The notes under the pieces were generated by a model. The model was not told the DNA's origin, did no database searches, and saw only the letters and a program-made list of their open reading frames with translations. Position numbers and translations under genes: made by a program. This document shows positions 1-9,259 of a stretch of DNA of 64,000 nt, one piece after another (position 1 is the first letter of the stretch; each line of letters starts with the position of its first letter). This DNA comes from Chloroflexota bacterium (GTDB lineage Bacteria > Chloroflexota > Anaerolineae > UBA4142 > SHND01): contig SHND01000031.1 in the NCBI GenBank assembly GCA_004295045.1, positions 29,986 through 93,985 of the forward strand, written 5' to 3'.

Positions 1-753
1 CTGAATCAATCCGAAGACGCCGCCGAAGCGGCACAACCCGCGCGCTTGCTTGCGCCGCGCAACCCCGGCTCTGTAATTGGGGCTGATAATCGAACGCGCG
101 TCCAAGACATGGGCGCATTTCCGTTTCGCGCAATTGCGTTTGTGCAAACCGAGTTTCCCGGCGGATTCTATTTAGAATGTACCGGATTTTTGATTGGCGA
201 ACACACTGTTGCGACAGCCGGACATTGTGTTTATAGTCCCGGCTTGGGTTGGGCGCACGCGGCGCGTGTGATGCCGGCGGTCAACGGCGCCGTTCAAACG
301 TTTGGCGTCGCAACGGGCAACGAATTTTTCGCGGTCGCGGGTTGGGTCAACAATATGGAACCGGAATATGATTACGGCGCGATTCAGTTGAACCAAGACA
401 TTGGCAAAAAAACGGGTTGGCTCGGGATGGCGAATCTGGACAATTCAATGCTGGATCGCGCCGCCGTGAGCGTCACAGGATATCCCGCCGACCATCCCTA
501 TCGGACGATGTGGACAATGACGAGCTCACTGCGTCGGGTGACCGCGACGCGGCTCTATTACAATATTGATACGTACGCGGGACAAAGCGGTTCGCCAATT
601 TACAATGCCCGGTTCACGCGAGCGTGCGGCTACTGCGTGGTGGGCATACATGGTTACGGCACGGCGGCTGATCCGCGCGGCAAACTGAATAGCGGCGTCC
701 GGATGACGTCAGCGGTGCTTGATAATTTTATCGCCTGGCGCAACATGCCTTAG
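1..753 (+). CDS. Trypsin/V8-like serine endopeptidase (5' end outside window)
   Basis: The reading frame is open from base 1, so the N-terminus, including any signal peptide, lies outside the window; a TTG at 46 is only an internal codon. The visible part is a chymotrypsin-fold (S1, V8/glutamyl-endopeptidase-like) protease core with the full triad: His in TVATAGHCVY, Asp in EYDYGAIQL and Ser in GQSGSPIY. CGYC near the C-terminus may be a disulfide. It shares motif order and many residues with the gene at 979-1929, so the two are tandem paralogs. By family it should act outside the cytoplasm. Substrate is unknown. The fold call is firm; the glutamyl preference is only a guess. Confidence 0.85.
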   Translation: MNQSEDAAEAAQPARLLAPRNPGSVIGADNRTRVQDMGAFPFRAIAFVQTEFPGGFYLECTGFLIGEHTVATAGHCVYSPGLGWAHAARVMPAVNGAVQTFGVATGNEFFAVAGWVNNMEPEYDYGAIQLNQDIGKKTGWLGMANLDNSMLDRAAVSVTGYPADHPYRTMWTMTSSLRRVTATRLYYNIDTYAGQSGSPIYNARFTRACGYCVVGIHGYGTAADPRGKLNSGVRMTSAVLDNFIAWRNMP

Positions 754-978
754 AGACGCGACCAAAATGGCAATGCGCGTTCCATCCGATTGAGATACTC
801 GTTTGATTGCCGCTAAAAGGTTGCTTGTGAAATTCATTTTGATGACGCCCCTTAACCCTCCTTTAATTTTCTGCCGTTACACTTGCCAATGTTATCCTCC
901 AACCAAGTGAAACGAATTTCCCTTTCAGTGCGTCTTTATTTTGTTCGGAGGAAGAAAAAAATCTTTCGAGGTGTTTCA

Positions 979-1929
979 ATGAAGCCGAAATCAATTCTGT
1001 GGCTGCTCACCGCTGTGGGCTTGTTTGCATTTCTCGCAGCACTTGCGCCAATTCCGTATGCTCAGGCGCAAGAGCCAAAAACTGCACGTATGGTGCGCAA
1101 CGACGGCGTCAGAATCGTTGTGAAAACTTTTGCGCGCAATATTTCTTCGCCAATCCAGCCCACCAACCCAACGACGTCAAATCTTCAAGTGCCAGCGAAA
1201 CATTTGCCGGCGATTCAGCCGAATGGCGTCGAAGGCAATGGATACGGCACCGAAAGTGTCATTGGCGCGGATGGGCGCGTCCAAGTCCAAGACACCGCCG
1301 CGTATCCGAGCAGCGCCGTCGCGTACTTGGAGATTCAATTTCCTTGGGGCGAAGGATCGTGCAGCGGTTGGATGATTGGTCCGCACACAGTCGCGACGGC
1401 AGCGCATTGCGTCTACCTGAGCGGGATGGGAGGATGGGCTACGGCTATCACCGTGTACCCCGGACGAAATAGCACCCTTGCGCCATTTGGCAGTTACAGC
1501 GCGACGAATTGGTACGTCAAACCGAAATGGATCAAAAAGGAAAAACCGAGACTCGATTTTGCGGCAATCAATATCGGGACGGACATTGCCGAGTCGGTCG
1601 GAACGTTCGGCTTTGCCTATACCTCTGACAACAGCGTTTTGCAGAATCGTCCGCTGACGGTGCGAGGTTATCCCGCTGACAAACCCGATGCAACGATGTG
1701 GACGATGGATGGCAACATTGAGCAAGTTGCGCCGCGCCGCTTTTTTTATTCGATTGATACTGCGGCGGGTCAGAGCGGCTCACCCGCGTATGGCAAATGG
1801 GGCAGCGATTGTGATCCGTGCGGCTTTGGCATTCACGCCTATGGGGTCGGCGGCAATTCGAGTTTGAATGGCGCGACGCGCATCACTGCGAGCGTCTTTA
1901 ATTTCCTGAATTCAGTCATCGCGCAATAA
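979..1929 (+). CDS. Secreted trypsin/V8-like serine endopeptidase
   Basis: 316 residues from the ATG at 979. GAGGTG at 968-973 lies five bases upstream and decides this start over an in-frame ATG at 883. A classic Sec signal follows (MKPKSILWLLTAVGLFAF..., AxA-type end at PYAQA). After a propeptide-like stretch of about 60 residues comes an S1-family protease domain with His in TVATAAHCVY, Asp in RLDFAAINI and Ser in GQSGSPAY, plus a CDPC pair close to the C-terminus. It is probably secreted and activated by removal of the N-terminal region. It is a paralog of the truncated gene just upstream and has its own ribosome binding site. No regulator is adjacent. Confidence 0.88.
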   Translation: MKPKSILWLLTAVGLFAFLAALAPIPYAQAQEPKTARMVRNDGVRIVVKTFARNISSPIQPTNPTTSNLQVPAKHLPAIQPNGVEGNGYGTESVIGADGRVQVQDTAAYPSSAVAYLEIQFPWGEGSCSGWMIGPHTVATAAHCVYLSGMGGWATAITVYPGRNSTLAPFGSYSATNWYVKPKWIKKEKPRLDFAAINIGTDIAESVGTFGFAYTSDNSVLQNRPLTVRGYPADKPDATMWTMDGNIEQVAPRRFFYSIDTAAGQSGSPAYGKWGSDCDPCGFGIHAYGVGGNSSLNGATRITASVFNFLNSVIAQ

Positions 1930-2007
1930 TCACTTTTGTCTTGCAGAAAGGTGCAGCCGTGAGCGCATCTTTCTACGAGGCGTCAAGTTGATTGTCGCGT
2001 TTTACAT

Positions 2008-2526
2008 TTGAGCAAGATGCGAATAGAGAAAAATAAATGGGTTCGGGTTGGGCACGTGATTGCATTCATCACTATTGTCTTTGTTTTGGGCTGCAGCGCG
2101 AATGTCAACGCCCAGCCACCAACAGCTGTTCCAACCGCAGGCATTCAACCGAACATGCCTCCGAACAGTGCTGCCACGCCGAATCTTTCCCCGCGCGTCA
2201 CTCCGATACCGGGGGATCCCAACGCGCCCGTATCAAATGAAACGGCAATGCCACCACAATCCCTCCCCAATCGCACGCGCATCACCGGGCGCATCACCGA
2301 CGCGCAAGCGAATCCCATCGCCGGCGCGCGCATCACCATTCCCAAGAGCAGCGTGTCAATTCCGGAAATAGCATATCTTTCCAACGCCGAAGGAATGTAT
2401 GCGCTCAGCGTGCCGCCCGGCGAATTTACCTTGATGGTATTTGCGGACGAATTTCAAGCGGCAGAAAAAAAGATTTCGACGCGCGGCGAAGCGCAAATGG
2501 AATTGAATTGGGTGCTGCAGCCGTAA
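2008..2526 (+). CDS. Lipoprotein with carboxypeptidase-regulatory-like (Ig-fold) domain
   Basis: 172 residues from a TTG at 2008; the ATG at 2017 (MRIEKNKWVRV...) is the likelier true start, although neither has a good Shine-Dalgarno sequence. A hydrophobic segment ends in a lipobox-like VLGC, so export and lipid anchoring are likely. A Pro/Thr-rich linker (about residues 35-90) leads to a domain of about 75 residues with the pattern RITGRITDAQANPIAGARI and a later EGMYALSVPPGEFTL, typical of CarboxypepD_reg beta-sandwich domains. These usually present or stabilise extracytoplasmic enzymes. It follows two secreted proteases on the same strand. The exact role is unknown. Confidence 0.7.
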   Translation: MSKMRIEKNKWVRVGHVIAFITIVFVLGCSANVNAQPPTAVPTAGIQPNMPPNSAATPNLSPRVTPIPGDPNAPVSNETAMPPQSLPNRTRITGRITDAQANPIAGARITIPKSSVSIPEIAYLSNAEGMYALSVPPGEFTLMVFADEFQAAEKKISTRGEAQMELNWVLQP

Positions 2527-2555
2527 GCAAAAGTGCGCGATGTTGATGCAATTTT

Positions 2556-2584
2556 TTGCGCGCGCAAGCTAAATGCGTTATCAT
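2556..2584 (+). promoter_or_regulatory. Candidate sigma-70 promoter for the methyltransferase gene
   Basis: TTGCGC at 2556-2561 and TATCAT at 2579-2584 are separated by 17 bases, 34 bases before the ATG at 2618. The -10 matches five of six consensus positions; the -35 is weak. Confidence 0.35.
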
Positions 2585-2617
2585 GTTTGGAACATTGATA
2601 GAGGAGCAAAATAGGCA

Positions 2618-3511
2618 ATGGCAGAAATATTTCGCGAGGTGATCGCACGCGGCGAACGTCTAGTTGCTGACGGCGCAACCGGAACGAATTATCAAATGCG
2701 CGGGTTGGCGCGCGGCGAAGCCCCCGAGCAGTGGCTGTTTCAAGAACCTGACAAGGTGACACAGCTGCATCGCGATTTTGTGCAAGCGGGCTCGAATGTT
2801 ATTTTGACCAATACCTTTGGCGGCACCGCGCTGCGCCTCGCACACGCGGGACTTGAAAACGATGCAGCGCTGGTAAATCAACGCGCGGTGCAACTTGCCC
2901 GCGCAGCAATTCGGGACGAGCGCGTGTGGCTCGCCGGTTCCATCGGACCTTCCGGCGCGCTGCTTGAACCGTTCGGCACGCTGACGCGGGAAGAGGCAAT
3001 CGCCCAGTTCGCCGCCCAAGCGCAAGCGTTGGCAGATGGCGGCGTGGACTTGCTGATCATTGAAACGCAGTTCGATTTGGGCGAAGCGACGGCGGCGTAC
3101 GAAGGCGCGCGTTCCGTCACAGACCTGCCGATTATTGTTTCGTTTAGCTTTGATATGGGGACGAATACGATGATGGGTTTGAAAGCGGCGCAGGTGGCAA
3201 AAGAGGTGACGGCGCTCGGCGCGGACGCGGTGGGCGTCAACTGCGGACGTTCGCTCGACGAAAATTTGATCAATTTGCAAGAGATGCGCGCCGCGACGCA
3301 TCTGCCGATTTGGATGAAGCCGAACGCGGGTCTGCCGCGCATGACCGATGACGATATTGCAATTTATGATGTGACACCCGAAATGATGGGCAAAGCCGCG
3401 GCGCGTTGGCTTGAGGCGGGCGCACAAATTGTTGGCGGCTGCTGTGGCACGTCACCCCAGCATTTGCGCGAGATTGCGCGCGCGGTGGAAAATACGCGCG
3501 TGAGTGCATAA
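2618..3511 (+). CDS. Homocysteine S-methyltransferase family protein
   Basis: 297 residues, ATG at 2618 with GAGGAG about 11 bases upstream. A single TIM-barrel domain of the Pfam S-methyl_trans type, like the N-terminal module of MetH and betaine-homocysteine methyltransferase. It opens with ADGATGTNYQMRG and carries the zinc-binding cysteines in GVNCG (about residue 209) and GGCCGTSP (about 273-274). Members move a methyl group from a donor to homocysteine to make methionine. There is no cobalamin or folate module, so the donor could be betaine, S-methylmethionine or a corrinoid partner. A strong terminator follows, so it is probably monocistronic. Family is certain, methyl donor is not. 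Confidence 0.85.
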   Translation: MAEIFREVIARGERLVADGATGTNYQMRGLARGEAPEQWLFQEPDKVTQLHRDFVQAGSNVILTNTFGGTALRLAHAGLENDAALVNQRAVQLARAAIRDERVWLAGSIGPSGALLEPFGTLTREEAIAQFAAQAQALADGGVDLLIIETQFDLGEATAAYEGARSVTDLPIIVSFSFDMGTNTMMGLKAAQVAKEVTALGADAVGVNCGRSLDENLINLQEMRAATHLPIWMKPNAGLPRMTDDDIAIYDVTPEMMGKAAARWLEAGAQIVGGCCGTSPQHLREIARAVENTRVSA

Positions 3512-3530
3512 CACTGCGTTGAATGATTAG

Positions 3531-3569
3531 AAACGACGCGCGACGCGTACGTCGCGCGTCGTTTTTTTT
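3531..3569 (+). terminator. Rho-independent terminator
   Basis: A GC-rich perfect stem (left arm 3531-3545, right arm 3550-3564, loop CGTA) runs into eight T residues. It ends the methyltransferase transcript. Confidence 0.9.
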
Positions 3570-3681
3570 CCGTGTTGCACGCGCACCTTGCCACAATCTG
3601 TAGTAGAATGTTGTTGGTTAAGAGTTCTTAACAAAATGTCGGAGTTGGCTTACGATTCTTTCACCTGCCCTCATTCTCTTT

Positions 3682-4641
3682 TTGGCGTTAATGTTGTTGT
3701 ACGCTTTTTTTATCGGATTCAATAATTCGGGGACTTTGGTTGCGGCTCCCATCTCGACTCGTTCGTTAGCGCCGCGCGCAGCGATCACCCTCGCCGTCAT
3801 TTTTGAATTCATCGGACCCTTTCTCTTTGGCTCGGCGATCGCGGCGACGATTGGGCAAGATTTTTTGAATCCGAACGTGATTGACATGAATGTTCTTTTG
3901 GCGATGGTGATTTCGCAAATCACCTGGAATTTTGTGACTTGGTATTTTGGATTTCCCTCCAGCGCCACACATGCGTTGGTGGGCGGCTTGAGCGGCGCCG
4001 CCTTTGCCGCCGCGGGTGTGAGTGCCTTTTTGCCGGGTGGCTTGCTCCACATTTTGATCGGATTGATTCTCGCCCCGCCGCTTGGCTTCATTGGGGGTTT
4101 TGTGGTGATGAAAGTGTGTTTGTGGCTTGTGCGCGGCGCAACGCCGCGCGTTAATCGCGTTTTTCAACGCGGACATTACCTTACGACAGCAGCGCTCGCT
4201 GTAAGTCACGGCACCAATAACGGGCAGCAATGCACGGGCGTCATCACACTTGGGCTGGTTCTTTTGGGAACGCAATCTGCATTTTATGTTCCCGTCTGGG
4301 TGATTGGGTTGGTCGCAGCCGCGCTTGCGCTTGGTGTCGCCACCGGCGGCTATCGCATCATTCGCAAGCTCGGCGGACAAATCTATCGGATGCGCCCCAT
4401 TCACGGCTTCACGTCACAGGGTTCATCCGCCGCGATCATCATTAGCACCGCGATTTTGGGCACGCCTGTTTCAACCAGTCAAGTGATCAGCACTTCGATT
4501 ATGGGAGTTGGCGCAGCGGAACGCGTGCGCATGGTACGCTGGGGCGTGGCGGGGCAAATCATGACGGCGTGGCTCGTCGCAATTCCGGTGGTATTTGTCT
4601 TTTCGGCATTGGTATACCTTTTGCTTTCCCATCTGACGTAA
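3682..4641 (+). CDS. pit: Inorganic phosphate permease, PiT family
   Basis: At least 319 residues, almost entirely hydrophobic, with the two PiT signature repeats: FIGFNNSGT near the N-terminus and SHGTNNGQQ in the second half (GANDxAN-type motifs), plus FPSSATHALVGGL and PVSTSQVIS. PiT proteins are cation-phosphate symporters of the inner membrane. The start is unclear. The frame is open from 3622 but has no ATG before 3691; TTG 3682 is given here, while an ATG at 3636 lies in another frame. A DUF47 partner follows four bases later. TAGAAT at 3604-3609 could be the -10 box. Length is near the family norm of about 330. Confidence 0.85.
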   Translation: MALMLLYAFFIGFNNSGTLVAAPISTRSLAPRAAITLAVIFEFIGPFLFGSAIAATIGQDFLNPNVIDMNVLLAMVISQITWNFVTWYFGFPSSATHALVGGLSGAAFAAAGVSAFLPGGLLHILIGLILAPPLGFIGGFVVMKVCLWLVRGATPRVNRVFQRGHYLTTAALAVSHGTNNGQQCTGVITLGLVLLGTQSAFYVPVWVIGLVAAALALGVATGGYRIIRKLGGQIYRMRPIHGFTSQGSSAAIIISTAILGTPVSTSQVISTSIMGVGAAERVRMVRWGVAGQIMTAWLVAIPVVFVFSALVYLLLSHLT

Positions 4642-4645
4642 CACT

Positions 4646-5272
4646 ATGCGACTCTCTAATCCTTTTCGTTCTCGTTCCAACAATTTTCTTTCGCTCTTGG
4701 CGCAGCAAGCCGACAAGACGCGCGAAGGATTAGTGATGCTGGAACAGTTTTTCAAATCGCATGACAGCGCCGACGCGCGGCGTGTGGAGCAGATTGAAAA
4801 AGAGGCGGATGAGCTGCGTCGCATTTTGATTGACGATCTCAATCGCGCGTTCGTGACGCCGATTGATCGCGAAGATTTGTTCACACTCTCGCGCACGATT
4901 GACGATGTCTTGGATTATGCGTACACCACCGTAGATGAAATTGAATTGTTTCAGCTCGAGCCAACCGAATTGATGTACAAGATGGTGGAAATTTTGCGCC
5001 TAGCGGCAGAGGAACTGCATCTTGGAGTTTTGCAGCTCCGTGAGCGCCCGCAGGTCGCTTTGCAGCACGCAATGCGCGCGAAAAAACTAGAGAATCGCGC
5101 GGAAGGATTGTATCGCGAAGCCCTCGCGGAATTGTTTCAACAGCCGAAAACGCTCGACGACGTGATGCTGATGCTCAAGCGGCGCGAAGTGTATCGGCAT
5201 TTGTCCAACGCGGCGGATCGTGGCGATGAAGCAGGGAATATCATCAGCGATATTGTCGTAAAGATGACCTAA
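4646..5272 (+). CDS. DUF47 (PhoU-like) accessory protein of the PiT transporter
   Basis: 208 residues, ATG at 4646, four bases after the permease stop, so translationally linked. It is all-helical with charged heptads, matching the DUF47/TIGR00153 family, which has a PhoU-like fold and binds metal through acidic patches such as ADELRRILIDDLNRAFVTPIDREDLF. Homologs sit next to low-affinity PiT permeases across bacteria and are thought to modulate transport. The pairing here is the standard pit arrangement. No membrane segments, so cytoplasmic. Confidence 0.85.
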   Translation: MRLSNPFRSRSNNFLSLLAQQADKTREGLVMLEQFFKSHDSADARRVEQIEKEADELRRILIDDLNRAFVTPIDREDLFTLSRTIDDVLDYAYTTVDEIELFQLEPTELMYKMVEILRLAAEELHLGVLQLRERPQVALQHAMRAKKLENRAEGLYREALAELFQQPKTLDDVMLMLKRREVYRHLSNAADRGDEAGNIISDIVVKMT

Positions 5273-5287
5273 ATCAAATGAGGAATT

Positions 5288-5719
5288 ATGCCGTACGAGT
5301 GGCAGCGCAACGAATACACCATCAGCACCGACCGCGAGCGCATTGATTTCGAGACGGTGTTTCGGTATCTACACAATGAAGCGTATTGGGCAAAGGGACG
5401 CGCCCGCGAAGTTGTTGAACGCTCCATCGAACACTCGGAAAACTTTGGCGTTTATCGCGGCGCGGCGCAAATTGGTTTTGCGCGCGTCATCACGGATTAC
5501 TCTATCTTTGCGTATCTGTGTGATGTTTTCATTCTCCCGACGGAGCAAGGCAAGGGGCTGGGGAAATGGCTTGTCGAGACGATCCTGTCTCACCCCGAAT
5601 TGCAAGAGTTACGCACATGGTATCTGCGAACGCGCGACGCGCACGGATTGTACAAACAATTTGGGTTTACCGCGCTGCACGACCCCACGCGCAGCATGGA
5701 GCGATTGGAAAAACGCTAA
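5288..5719 (+). CDS. GNAT-family N-acetyltransferase
   Basis: 143 residues, ATG at 5288 after GAGGA at 5280-5284. A GNAT fold with the acetyl-CoA loop visible as PTEQGKGLGKWLVETIL (Q/RxxGxG/A motif) preceded by the beta strand YLCDVFILP, and the C-terminal LYKQFGF typical of motif B. Length is normal for a minimal GNAT enzyme. It lies 15 bases after the DUF47 gene and may share its transcript, though a link to phosphate uptake is not expected. Acceptor substrate unknown. Confidence 0.85.
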   Translation: MPYEWQRNEYTISTDRERIDFETVFRYLHNEAYWAKGRAREVVERSIEHSENFGVYRGAAQIGFARVITDYSIFAYLCDVFILPTEQGKGLGKWLVETILSHPELQELRTWYLRTRDAHGLYKQFGFTALHDPTRSMERLEKR

Positions 5720-5740
5720 TTCGAAAGACGTACAAGCAAT

Positions 5741-5770
5741 GCGCCCACCTTTCGGCGGGCGCATTTTTTT
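5741..5770 (+). terminator. Rho-independent terminator after the pit/GNAT unit
   Basis: GCGCCC pairs with GGGCGC, with one internal mismatch and two further pairs around a short loop, followed by a run of T from 5763. It lies between the convergent GNAT and C25 peptidase genes. Confidence 0.8.
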
Positions 5771-5793
5771 TACTGTCGAACCGTTTCCTAGAA

Positions 5794-8700
5794 CTAGGGC
5801 TTGATGTGGAACTTGCTCCAAGTTGGCACTCCACGTGTGCATCCGAACGATCCATTACACGCTTTGACATACCAATAATAATCGTGCCCCTTGGCAAGCC
5901 CCTCAATTGTGATTGTTGTCCCACTCTGCTTGCCGCTATTGATTTTGAGTCCTTTTTTACCGTCTTGCCTCAGCATGTACTTGTATTTGGTCGCGCAGGT
6001 GGATTGATTCCACGTCAGCGTCACCTTGGTCTTTTTTTGACTGGAATCATTCGCAGGTGAAATCAGCGCGGGCGCGCCGGGTTTCCCCGCGCACGGCGTC
6101 GCGGTTGGCGTGGCAGTGGGCGCATTGATGTCGGTTGGCGTGGGCGTTGGACGAATTTCGTCAGGCAGCGCAAACATCATCCCCGGATCGCCCAGCAAGT
6201 TGTACGTATCCAGCAAATCGTAATGCCCGCCGCTGCTGTTGGCAAAGAGGAATGTTTTGCTGCCCATCGTGGCGAGCCCCACACGCGGCTTGCCATTTTT
6301 CAAAAGCGCTTGAAAGAATCCGCGATCGAGAAAATCGTGACCGCTCGCTACACCCAAACTTGCGGGCGCAAAGCTGCCAACGGCGCCGCCATCTTTTTGT
6401 ACGAGCAGCGCCTCAGAGAGACTGGTAAATCCGCCGCCAAAAAAATATCCATCGTAACAGGTCATCGGCATCATAAAAGGATACTTGGGGTCGCCGGGAT
6501 TGCGCGTCAAATTTTCAGCATCGCTCGCTTTCAAGAGAGATTGCGCCCAACTCAGGATCGCGCCGTGCCCAACATAATTCACGATGAGACGACCCTGTTG
6601 AATACCCGCGAGGACCGCGCTGCGCGCGACAGCGGGATCGTTGTAACTGCTAAAAGGGAGCGCGCATTGGGGATAAGTTTGGGCGTCACAACGATTAAAG
6701 TACACGCGATCGGCGATCATGGGCGGCGCAGGAAAGAAATCGGGATTGCCCGCGACCTCTTCCGATAACTCGAAAAAGTTGCCCGCCGAATCTGGCTGTC
6801 CGCTGGAACTGAACGCCGAATCCGTGACGAACATGACCTTTTTCTGCCAATTGCCGGCTGAATTATTATTGTTTTCATACGCCAACAATTTGTTGACCAT
6901 GTTATCCATTTCGGCAGCGCTGCGCGCGGGCAAACGACCAATCGCCATGCTCGGAAGCAAACTCCCCGCGTCCATATTCACATAGCGATTATCCGCCGCA
7001 ACCATTCCAATGTAATTGTCCGCGAATTTCATGTTGACGGGGATGAACGAGATTTCATTGTTGCCATTATCCGAATTTCCGTTGCCCGCCAAGAGAACAT
7101 AATACGGCGCGGGCGCTTGCCAATTCGCGTAAGCGTATTCAAGAAAATTTCGAATCGCTTGCGCGCTCTTGATGCCAAAGTTGAATTCATCATAAATATC
7201 TTCGACATCCACAACTTTGACGCGTCCAAGTGTGGCGCGCTGCGCGGCGAGCGGTTGGACATTATTCTTCCATACGCCGTAGGTGATGATGAGATAGTCA
7301 GCGCCATTCGCTAGAGTGCGCAAAGAAGAGGGCGTGTCTTGAACAACACTCAGCGGCGATTTGAACTGTGAGTTCGACAAGACCATGTATTCGCGTGGGC
7401 TATTTACATTATCGCTCACCACGCCCGTGAACGTACCGCCATTGCTTTGCGCGGTGATTGCCAGTTTGGAGACGTTGGCGTAATCAGAAATGTTATAGGC
7501 GCGCAGATTGGAATTGGTGAACCCCTGAATCTGATACTGCCACGTTCCGTTTGCTCCATATTTAAAACGCAGCACATCCGATGCCGCCACAAATTGCGCG
7601 GTATATTCCAGTTCCAGATAATTTAGATAAACGTAAATTCCGGGACCAACATAGCCGCGATCTTGCACGCGGAATGTATTTGCGCCATTTACTAAATTGT
7701 TGACGTTTGCCGTGTTCAAAAGTGCTGTACCCGAAACCCAATCTTGTTGGTTGACCTGCGTGCCGTTAGAGAACAGCGTGGATTGCATGACGTAATAAGG
7801 ATTCGCCTGAGCGCCGGATTGAACCAGCGCGCGTAGTACACCATTCGTCGTCCCCGGCGCCAAGTCTGTCAAATTCGCTGCAATATCTACATAATTGTTC
7901 GGATAGTTGACCAAGCTCCATATCCAATGGTCCGCATTTTCGCTAAAGGGCGCAAACGAAACATAGCCGTTATTTTGTTCGAGATGGAGCGTCTTGAGAT
8001 AAGTGGCTGGAGTGGTGCCCCCGCTCACCGGCGGTGGAGCAGCCATGCGTTTGCCATTTCCGCTTCCATACGTCAGCCAATACACGTTGTAAGGAATTGC
8101 ATAGTCCGTTGGGGCTTGACCGAAAAACAAAAAATACTCGCCGCTCTCGCATTGCTTGTCACCATCTTCGACAAGCTCGATGGCAACCTCATTCCCTTGA
8201 GTTGAAAGCTGAAAAGTGTCGAGATTGACTCCGCCCGGATTAAAACCTGCCGTTTGAAGCGAATCGCACGTCACCTTGTACATGCCATCCGCGTTCACCG
8301 AAATTTTAAACGAGTTGGCAGCGGACGCGGCTTGTTCGGCGCGCGGGAGGGTGGGCGAAGGGCGCTGGGGTGTGCGCCACGCGCGGCTCGATTCGTAATT
8401 GATCAGCGCTTGCTCGAGTACCGCTTCAAAGCCGCCTTCGTTCACCGCGTCGCCAACCGCCTCGCGTCCCGCGTTTGCGCCCAACCCAAAACTAATTTCG
8501 ACGCGTATTTTCTTGTGCGTGATCAATTCGCGCGTCGCGGGATTGTATTGATAAGGATGAAACTGCACACGAATGTAGCGTTGGCTGCGCCATGGCGCGG
8601 GTGTTGTCGTCGAAACGCGTTCGCCCGGATATAACGCGTTGGCGGAATAGATCGTCGTGTTGGGAATATAGTCGAGTCCATCTTCGACCGCAGGTTCTGT

Positions 8701-9096
8701 AGGAGAAGGGCTTGTGAGCCGCAGGGTTGGCGCAGGCAAAACAGGATTGGCAAGCGTTTGCGTTGCAGCGCGATCTTGGAGAATCTTTAATTCAATTTTC
8801 GCTTTTTGAGGCACCGCGACTAACGTTCCATAAATCGGCAGCTGTGGATCACCGGCAATGTCCGTCCGTCCGGAACCTTGCGCGCTCAATTCAAGAAATG
8901 TTGCGCCGCTCTCCACACGCTCCTGCTGACTCAAAGGCGGCGCGGTCAGTTCGAGAACGACGTGCTGTGAATTGGATTCAACCAATTCGATCTTGCCGCT
9001 GGCGGGAGTTTGGGCTGCTTCGGATAAATCAGGCAGATTGAAACCGATGGTGACTGCGAGGAAAAGTATAAAGAGAACGGAAAGCCGGGTCTTCAT
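5794..9096 (-). CDS. Secreted gingipain-like cysteine peptidase (family C25) with C-terminal Fn3-like domain
   Basis: 1100 residues from the ATG at 9096, chosen because AAAGGA lies eight bases upstream and a Sec signal starts there (MKTRLSVLFILFLAVTIGF). A long N-terminal part of about 560 residues includes a propeptide-like region (LITHKKIRVEISFGLG) and beta-rich modules. The peptidase domain spans about 570-980, with the catalytic His in VGHGAILSW (about 842) and the Cys in MTCYDGYF (about 879), as in gingipains. A PT-rich linker then leads to an Fn3-like domain (about 1010-1100). No type IX secretion C-terminal sorting signal is evident, as expected outside Bacteroidota. It lies downstream of, and co-oriented with, the six-Cys PqqD-domain protein. 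Confidence 0.85.
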   Translation of the reverse strand: MKTRLSVLFILFLAVTIGFNLPDLSEAAQTPASGKIELVESNSQHVVLELTAPPLSQQERVESGATFLELSAQGSGRTDIAGDPQLPIYGTLVAVPQKAKIELKILQDRAATQTLANPVLPAPTLRLTSPSPTEPAVEDGLDYIPNTTIYSANALYPGERVSTTTPAPWRSQRYIRVQFHPYQYNPATRELITHKKIRVEISFGLGANAGREAVGDAVNEGGFEAVLEQALINYESSRAWRTPQRPSPTLPRAEQAASAANSFKISVNADGMYKVTCDSLQTAGFNPGGVNLDTFQLSTQGNEVAIELVEDGDKQCESGEYFLFFGQAPTDYAIPYNVYWLTYGSGNGKRMAAPPPVSGGTTPATYLKTLHLEQNNGYVSFAPFSENADHWIWSLVNYPNNYVDIAANLTDLAPGTTNGVLRALVQSGAQANPYYVMQSTLFSNGTQVNQQDWVSGTALLNTANVNNLVNGANTFRVQDRGYVGPGIYVYLNYLELEYTAQFVAASDVLRFKYGANGTWQYQIQGFTNSNLRAYNISDYANVSKLAITAQSNGGTFTGVVSDNVNSPREYMVLSNSQFKSPLSVVQDTPSSLRTLANGADYLIITYGVWKNNVQPLAAQRATLGRVKVVDVEDIYDEFNFGIKSAQAIRNFLEYAYANWQAPAPYYVLLAGNGNSDNGNNEISFIPVNMKFADNYIGMVAADNRYVNMDAGSLLPSMAIGRLPARSAAEMDNMVNKLLAYENNNNSAGNWQKKVMFVTDSAFSSSGQPDSAGNFFELSEEVAGNPDFFPAPPMIADRVYFNRCDAQTYPQCALPFSSYNDPAVARSAVLAGIQQGRLIVNYVGHGAILSWAQSLLKASDAENLTRNPGDPKYPFMMPMTCYDGYFFGGGFTSLSEALLVQKDGGAVGSFAPASLGVASGHDFLDRGFFQALLKNGKPRVGLATMGSKTFLFANSSGGHYDLLDTYNLLGDPGMMFALPDEIRPTPTPTDINAPTATPTATPCAGKPGAPALISPANDSSQKKTKVTLTWNQSTCATKYKYMLRQDGKKGLKINSGKQSGTTITIEGLAKGHDYYWYVKACNGSFGCTRGVPTWSKFHIKP

Positions 9097-9173
9097 AACG
9101 AAAATCCTTTCACGCGGAACATCAAGCAACGAATCGTACTACAAGACAAAATTTGTATGGTTTGTAAATAGAA

Positions 9174-9212
9174 ACTCGACACATGGTTAGCAAAACAGAC
9201 CACGTGTCGAGT
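9174..9212 (-). terminator. Hairpin/terminator between the PqqD-domain gene and the C25 peptidase
   Basis: Arms at 9174-9187 and 9199-9212 pair over 14 positions (one is a G-U wobble on the minus-strand RNA), with an 11-base loop and a U-rich stretch after it on the minus strand. It may end or attenuate the upstream transcript. Confidence 0.6.
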
Positions 9213-9259
9213 CATGGCTTTCGAACTTTTTGCAATCGCTTATTGCACGCTAGAGATGG

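Noticed and set aside
2660..3427. 255-codon minus-strand frame inside the methyltransferase gene
   Set aside because: Antisense shadow of a clearly conserved coding frame; Cys/His/Arg-rich composition is typical of such shadows.
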